Source: Takakia lepidozioides
Taxonomy: Eukaryota > Streptophyta > Takakiopsida > Takakiales > Takakiaceae
Reading direction: 5' to 3'
Assembly (NCBI GenBank): GCA_030704615.1
Contig: CM060731.1
Location: 88,454,756 to 88,518,755, forward strand
Length of the DNA: 64,000 nt
Made by a program: the position numbers and the translations under genes
Shown here: in pieces, positions 58,023 to 64,000 of the stretch
Numbering within the stretch: the first letter of the stretch is position 1
Layout of the letters: each line of letters opens with the position of its first letter
The notes under the pieces: generated by a model
What the model saw: only the letters and a program-made list of their open reading frames with translations
Database searches by the model: none
What the model was told of the DNA's origin: nothing

Positions 58023-58900
58023 GTTTTCCTAGACTGACCGAACGGAATCCCCGAACTGATAGCCCGTAATTCTCGAAAGGGGATCCACCCCAAACAAACT
58101 GAGGTCAATAAGGGTAGCACTGACCCAAAGATTGCGGGCAATGCATGCAAAGGATGTAGGAATGATATGCACCGAACTTCGCAGACAGCCACATTGAGAG
58201 ACACCAACCAGAAAAACTGTTTTCCAAGACAAGAACTCACAAGAAGCCGTGCTGTATTTGGATGAAAAACAAACCCTGAACATGACATGAAACCATCCAT
58301 TATGGAAAGACGACAACAAGCCTGGAGAGCAGCAAACAGGAAGACCCCGAATCTAATGAGGTTGTGCTGTGCCAGAAGAGCACAACAGAAATACTGACAC
58401 TCCAGGAGACACCTCGCACGAATGTGTGCAACACATGACCATTGCCGACACAACCCTTTATACCAAATGACCCCATTGCAACGGTGACGGCGAAATGCAA
58501 ACCGCAGGGTAGGCAGTACAACACACGTGGATGCATATGTGAAGCATAACAATTATTGCGAATCTGCAAGTACTGCTCGAAATTGAGCTAGCATTAGATT
58601 TCTATGGCACTTCCGAATTTGAAAGAATGCAAGAAGGCTGCCATGTATTGGCAGGCGGCGAAGTACATCTGACATATATCCCAAGTACATGCAACGGATG
58701 TACTTTTTTTCTACCACTTTATTTCTTGGATAATACAAAGACGCCAAAATGGATGAATTCCGTTCGCACACAATGATGACACCCGCATCCAAATACGGTT
58801 AACAATGTCCAATTTTTATTTTGGTTACATGTCATAGCAACCCTTGTTGCAAACGTCAAACTGGAGAGCTCTAGAGGCAGTGTGGGGAGCCCTTGTTTCC
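58023..58900. other. 5' flank of MULE-like gene 1
   Basis: Presumed promoter side of the minus-strand gene. Several overlapping minus-strand frames here lack any domain and look like chance. Confidence 0.35.
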
Positions 58901-58929
58901 ACCGGAGGAGGAAGAGAAGGAAGTCGTTA

Positions 58930-59290
58930 TACTTCACGAGCACTAGGGACAGGAATGGAGCCAGATATAGAATGAGGATGGAAAGAATAGACGAAGAGGA
59001 AAAGGAGGAATAAGAGGGCAAAGAGGAAAGTTTGGCGATGGAAGAGCAGGATTCTGGAGAAGAACAGCAGCCCGCCATACTTCCAAGAACAGGTGAGGAG
59101 GAGACTGCATCCGAGGGAGAGACGGACGCCGAAGATGATGTTGATGCTGGCCTCACGAAGAACCAGATAGTGGAAAAGAGGATGGGGGAGATGCTCTAGA
59201 ACATGCTCGGCGTAGAGAGCAGTCCGAAGTGCAAAGGGTCTCCGGCGATTGGGGAGTCTTCTGGAGCACCCAAGAAAAAGGTACAAGTGA
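58930..59290 (+). pseudogene. Acidic ORF remnant
   Basis: Plus-strand frame from about 59038 reads MEEQDSGEEQQPAILPRTG then ETDAEDDVDAGLTKNQIVEKRMGEML, stop TAG near 59198, then continues to a basic SSGAPKKKVQ. Biased codon use suggests a former exon. No family recognised; it runs into the satellite. Confidence 0.3.
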
Positions 59291-59302
59291 TGTCCAAACC
59301 TA

Positions 59303-59797
59303 CTTGGAAGCTCAAATAGAGTGCGGCAACGCACACTGTTTGAGACCCACATTTGTGCTTCATTTTTGATGTGAAAATCGGCCACTTTGGGCCTCTCTGT
59401 CTGGTTCAATTCACCACTGACTGGAATGTCAATCAGTGTGCGGCAACGCACACAGTTTCAGACCCCACTTGTGCTTTCTTTTTTATATGAAAATTGCCTA
59501 TATACGGCATCTCTCTCTGGTTCAATCCACCCGTATTAAGAAGCACAAACAGTGTGCGGCAACGCCGGCCGATTGAGCCCCAACTTTGTGCTTGTTTTTT
59601 TATACGAAAATCGGTCCCAAAACGGGCATGTCTGTCTGGTTCAATCCTCCACTATTTGGAAACTCAAATAGTGTGCGGCAACGCACACTACTTGAGCCCC
59701 AACTTTGTGCTTGTTTTTCATACAAAAATCGTCCACAAACGGGCATGTCTGTCTGGTTCAATCCACCACTATTTGGAAGCTCAAACAGTGTGCGGGG
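59303..59797. repeat. Hairpin satellite, second locus
   Basis: Five units of about 117 bp, hairpins beginning near 59310, 59428, 59543, 59661 and 59779, with stem GTGCG and loop GCAA (TTGA in the main array). Orientation opposite to the main array at 35.4-36.5 kb. More diverged between units. Confidence 0.9.
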
Positions 59798-60349
59798 GGG
59801 TTGCTATTCCATATGCACAGGTTGCGTGCATACATGCACAAAATCCCTTATTATATATGCATGTGACAAATTTGTATGCACACATTGTAGATTGTATGCA
59901 GTGGAGTTATATAACATAGAATACGACGTATTTATTGCATATGCAAATGTTACATCATATGTATATAGAAATAATAATAATAATAAAAATCTTCGCTAAC
60001 AAAATCAGTAGTCAATGGTCAAAGATGCATGTGACCACTAACTCCAACTAATGCACCACCTTAAACTGAAGAGAATACAAGATCCCTGGCCAAAGTAATA
60101 GTTTGCAAACTTGTATTCAAGGAAAACAGTTTCATATTAACCAAAATATGGACTTTTGTACTAACAAATGCATATGTGTCATGTTTGGAACCACCACATT
60201 GCATGTCTGTTTGTAATGCCAAGCAGTTCTATAATTTGAAAACTTGTATGACAGGTACACAAGTTCCATTTTAACCAAAATAGGAACTTCTGTATTAACA
60301 AATGCTATGTGTCATGTTTTGAATAAAGTAGTAACAAGATAATTACATG
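59796..60349. other. AT-rich segment starting with a GGGGTTGCTATTCCAT end
   Basis: The boundary with the satellite is sharp inside a hairpin. Opening bases match, inverted, the end at 38397-38412. GCGTGCATACATGCAC follows, as at 36521. The rest is AT-rich with the repeated phrase TTTTAACCAAAATA-GAACTT; no gene. Confidence 0.55.
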
Positions 60350-63300
60350 TCACATGCATGAAAATGAACGGCACAAGTTAGAGGTTCTTTTTTTGTGCAT
60401 TTCATGTGTCGCTACCAATCCTGCTCTGGTGGATCCCTCTGTTTGTAGCTGGTAAATTCTCCCATAACCTGGCTGAGGCACGTTTCTGAATCCACGAACC
60501 TCAGCAATAAGAGTCTCCGCTGACTCTTGGCGACTCAAGTGTCGAGGAGTCAGATCCCGATGCCGAATGCGCACCCCATAGCGTGTAGTGGGATACTTAC
60601 CCACAGGAAGGACAACACCTTGATGAATATGTTGTTCCACTGGAAGTGGTCCCACAGGAAAGTTCAGATCAGGAACGTTGGGAGGATGGACTAGTCGAAA
60701 ACCTGCAAGGGTCAAGTTGTCCACCTCTTCTTGTGTAAGGTTGGTTCCAACCTTCACAGGCCACACGTTAGGTATACCCGGTTTTCCCAAGCAATAGGAT
60801 GGCACGGTCCCTCCAACACACGACAAAACATCTGTGGGGCAAAACCAAAAAACTTGCAGTTTTGGTTATTTCATGTTCGGTGCTAGTAACTTGCCAGTGA
60901 AGCAAGGTGCAGGACTTCCTTTACCTTTCCTGATGAGCGCTTTGCATTTATCCTTGGAAACTCCAACCAAGGCAGAACAACGAACCATGGAAGCAGGACC
61001 TGTCCGCTGAATCCTGAACAATGCATCGGAAAAGTCTTGTGTCTCTCTCACTGGATTTCCCCATTGCATTGGCTGAGGAGGGATAGCAACATGTGGATTT
61101 GTCTCACAGAAAGTCGAAGAACCAGGAATGTCATGACTTGATTTGGAGCTGACAAACCTAGATGGCTGGTGTGGACTGGGCATCCCAGTGGCGCGCACTG
61201 GAACAGTCTTTACATTCATATCACACCTCCAAGATTCGTTTGGCCCACCATGCTCATCGCCTAACTTGCGTTTGACTGGAATAGTGCGATTGTCTCCCTC
61301 CAATTGAACCCCCCTTGTGTGCATGGGTGTTCCAGCTACTATGCCACGTACAACCTTACCCATTTTTGCTGGGCTATTAGATCTAGCTGCTTGACGCAAC
61401 ATGAGCTCCTCTTTGTCGGGCCCCGTCCCCCATGTCTTTCCTGTGGTGTGCCTGTAAAATGTTGCCTGCTGCAAAAGAGCTCGTGACATGTCATGCATGG
61501 TGGCCTCATATAGATCCACCTTCATTTTTTTCCCATTGCCTGCTGTCTTCCACCAAGCAGAATGGACTGCCTCAGACAAATTAGTGGTAGGCATATCTGC
61601 ATCTGCCTCCACATCCATGTCCTCTCTCATCCATTGGCCCCACATTCGATATCTGTAGTGCCACCATGCAAGCCATGAATCCAGTTTTGGCAGACTCTTT
61701 TCTGCATGCTCCTGAAGAGAGCCACCAAGCCCGAATTGCAATGTATGTGGTTGTAGCATCCTCCAAGGTAACACTATCTTTCCATTCATAACAGAGCTGA
61801 GTGTGCCTTTCACGGAAGTCCTCCAAGATATAGTCGTTGGTGTGTCTTCGGAGGCTTTCAACCCAATGATATAAACATGTTCTTTCTTTACCTTCCATTG
61901 GGACATTGGGATCAGATCCATAAACCCTTCGAACAGCAACCCAATTCGCTCCTGCTGCATCCGCCATGAAGCCAGCAAAATTTGGTTTGTTCAAGCCAAC
62001 AAGTTTTGCTTGTTCATTGATCATCTCCCAGAATAACACCTGAGCATCTGCATCCTCTGTTTTCATATCGCAAATGGCAATGGTCATCATTCGCTTGACA
62101 TATGGTTCATAGACATGACACGCAAGAGTTGTCCAATCCTTGATGCGTTTGACATGGTCAAATACTACCCAACTTGTGCGTAGATCCCCCTCACTCATGT
62201 GGCGCACAAGATCAACACCACTCCTGGGACCAGCAACAGACATCTTGAAAACATGGGGGAGATGAGAAGTATGCTGGCCTGGAAGGAGATTGTTGTGAAT
62301 GAAATGGTATGTACTCAGACGCTTCAACTCCAATATGGACATGATGGAATTGACACGTGCAGATGCGACCTTGTTTTTCACATTGGGGCTACAAACATGG
62401 GCAAACTCTTCAAGAATATCTTCCAAAGCCTCTCCCTCAAGACGTACTGTCTCTGTGCCATCAGCCACAAGAACTTGATCAATCAAGAGCTTTTGGGCCA
62501 TTGACAAGGAAATAGCTCCTGGGGTCGACCATGGCTTCATCTTAACGTGCTCTTGAATCATGCTTGATGCATTTTCCGCAGCCTATTCTCGCCCTTGGCA
62601 CATGGATGGTTATGAAACCCAACGTGAACTGCAACACGTGTATATGTTGGAAGGGAACTTGTGACATAGTACATTCTTGCCCCACAATGCGCCTCACAGA
62701 AAGGTCTTTCTTTGCAGAAACTACACTTGAACTAGTTGAATGGAACTTGGGCTCCTGCAATGAACACCTTGTCTGCATTGCCTTCCCAATAGCGGTCATT
62801 CCGTTCTCCTTCTTTCTTGAAGAAGGGGCAAGTGCTGCTTTGAGCTTTCCAACACAAAGAACCTTACTACATTTCATATGATCTGGAACACCAGACATAT
62901 TGTAGGTATTGGTCTTGCACCAAGGATGACCATCAAACTTGCGGTCCATGCCTTGGAGGGACTGTGAACCACGGTCCGTACGTAGTTTGACCACGGGGGG
63001 GAGTTCGTGGATCACTTTTCCATCAAAAGCTCGAGGAAGACACCGAACACGATGCACTGGAATGTGACTATAGTCCAAGGTAGAAAGCTCTCCTTTTGAT
63101 CCATTCCTCCGAGCAGTGGCCAAGATACTCAAAATGGACAACACACCAGAAGGAAATGCAGATGTAGCCTCCCCTGCTAGTCGTGGAGATGAAGATAAAC
63201 CCCTCGCAGATTCGACGTGGTGTTGTCCAATGGAGTTTTCCGAGGCTTCATGTCGTGAAGCAAGACCGTATGAGCAGATGAGGAAGGTTGAGATCCACAA

Positions 63301-63711
63301 AATACACTCTTAGAAACCTCAACACAATCCGAATTATGAGACCCCAAGCTCGCCGAATCTGCAACCTCCTCCTTCAATTTACAACTCCCATTTGTTGCAG
63401 CTTGATCGTTCTTTCTTGCAATAGAAGTGTGCCTCTCATATGTGACTGTGTATAGCTCGTACCTGTGACACGGTACTTGGAGAAATGTCTGGAAACAACT
63501 CCCATTGCTTTTGGCCGTCATTGAAAACTGGAAGCAACACTGTGGAGGCATCATCATCTCCATCATCCTCCAAAAAAACTGAACCCGGAACAAGTTTGAA
63601 TGTATTGCATGACCAAGGTTCTGGGATAATGCACCTGTTTCCATTGCAAGGATAACGAACCACTTTTGCATCAGGTGGACATGAAAGCAATGCATATTTT
63701 GGTGTAGACAT
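60350..63711 (-). pseudogene. MULE-like transposase gene 2, lacking the SWIM finger
   Basis: Paralogue of gene 1 in the same order. N-terminus 63711-63436; RAFDGKVIHELPP and GMDRKFDGHPWCKTNTYNM (63300-62880); transposase core 62561-61740 with WVVFDHVKRIKDW, IAICDMKTEDADAQ, FMADAAGANWVAVRRVY and TCLYHW. After a frameshift near 61700 come WWHYRYRMWGQWM and NLSEAVHSAWW, then a basic/Ser-rich stretch to 60866. The last segment 60826-60350 has GGTVPSYCLGKPGIPNVWPVKVGTNLT and PQPGYGRIYQL. It stops shortly after GRIYQL, where gene 1 continues into the SWIM finger, so the C-terminal finger is lost. Few introns are evident compared with gene 1. Confidence 0.75.
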
Positions 63712-64000
63712 TTGGCAATGCCCTCAAAGTTTGAGAGAAGATGCAAAATGAATGAAAGCGCACATCTTGCAAGACCTTATGCAAATACATTAAATGGCTT
63801 ACATTACTTATGTGTATCATCAATCCAGAAGGTCCAAATTTTTTGAGGCATGTGCTCCATCCATATTATTCTCTGACAGAAACAACTAAATGGACTATCC
63901 CCTATTTTTAAGACGACGGCGCCGTTGTTGAGATCTTAGAATCCAATGTACTGCCTTCTTCTTATGAGCATATGAAACATAAATGCTCTGCATGTTTCCA
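63712..64000. other. 5' flank of MULE-like gene 2
   Basis: Presumed promoter side of the gene. Contains ACGACGGCGCCGTTGTT near 63912, another CGGCGCCG-centred palindrome. No gene seen before the window ends. Confidence 0.4.

Noticed and set aside
58023-58792. Overlapping Cys/Phe-rich minus-strand ORFs upstream of MULE-like gene 1
   Set aside because: No domain, many overlapping frames, and no similarity to the corresponding part of gene 2.

Overview
This is a nuclear window from a streptophyte (plant-lineage) genome that is intron-rich and heavily loaded with transposable elements. The only clear host gene (1-7591, +) is the 3' two-thirds of a kinesin-like calmodulin-binding protein (KCBP, kinesin-14). 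Its spliced product follows land-plant KCBP closely through the FERM end, coiled coil, motor and C-terminal calmodulin-binding helix. Spliced genes, Athila-type, CACTA, PIF/Harbinger and MULE-like elements and SINE-like pieces fit a large-genome charophyte alga such as Chara or an early plant. The species assignment is inference.

Layout. 1-7.6 kb: KCBP. 7.6-12 kb: AT-rich intergenic DNA with decayed ORF fragments. 12.3-15.2 kb: a decayed PIF/Harbinger element (MYB/SANT-like gene and DDE transposase). 15.3-24.05 kb: 5'-truncated Athila-like Ty3/gypsy copy A, with intact RT-RNase H-integrase, a very long post-pol ORF now broken by mutations, a polypurine tract and a 976-bp 3' LTR. 24.06-30.06 kb: an unusual 6-kb unit holding a spliced gene that looks like a class-beta DNA amino-methyltransferase, about 18 palindromes of the type AAATGCGGYRCCGCATTT, and two head-to-head paralogous genes of unknown family; CTCATG-rich ends lie on both sides. 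30.07-34.83 kb: Athila-like copy B, pseudogenised and carrying an internal micro-inversion. 34.83-36.52 kb: a 116-bp hairpin satellite, with the rest of copy B's LTR stranded inside it by a second micro-inversion. 36.5-38.4 kb: an AT-rich then GC-rich repeat element with tRNA-like Pol III boxes. 39.0-52.9 kb: a large CACTA element with TNP2-like transposase (-) and TNPA-like gene (+) head to head. 53.3-54.2 kb: a fragment of a second TNPA-like gene. 54.4-63.7 kb: two paralogous MULE-like transposase genes on the minus strand, separated by a second block of the hairpin satellite.

The best candidate for something undescribed is the 24-30 kb unit. A DNA-methyltransferase-like gene sits beside a dense field of GC-core palindromes, one of which lies in its own first intron, and beside a divergent gene pair with a nested palindrome between them. 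Related ends, with the consensus GGGGTTGCTATTYCATG read inward, occur elsewhere in the window and suggest a transposon family. All domain assignments are by eye from translated sequence; no database search was run.
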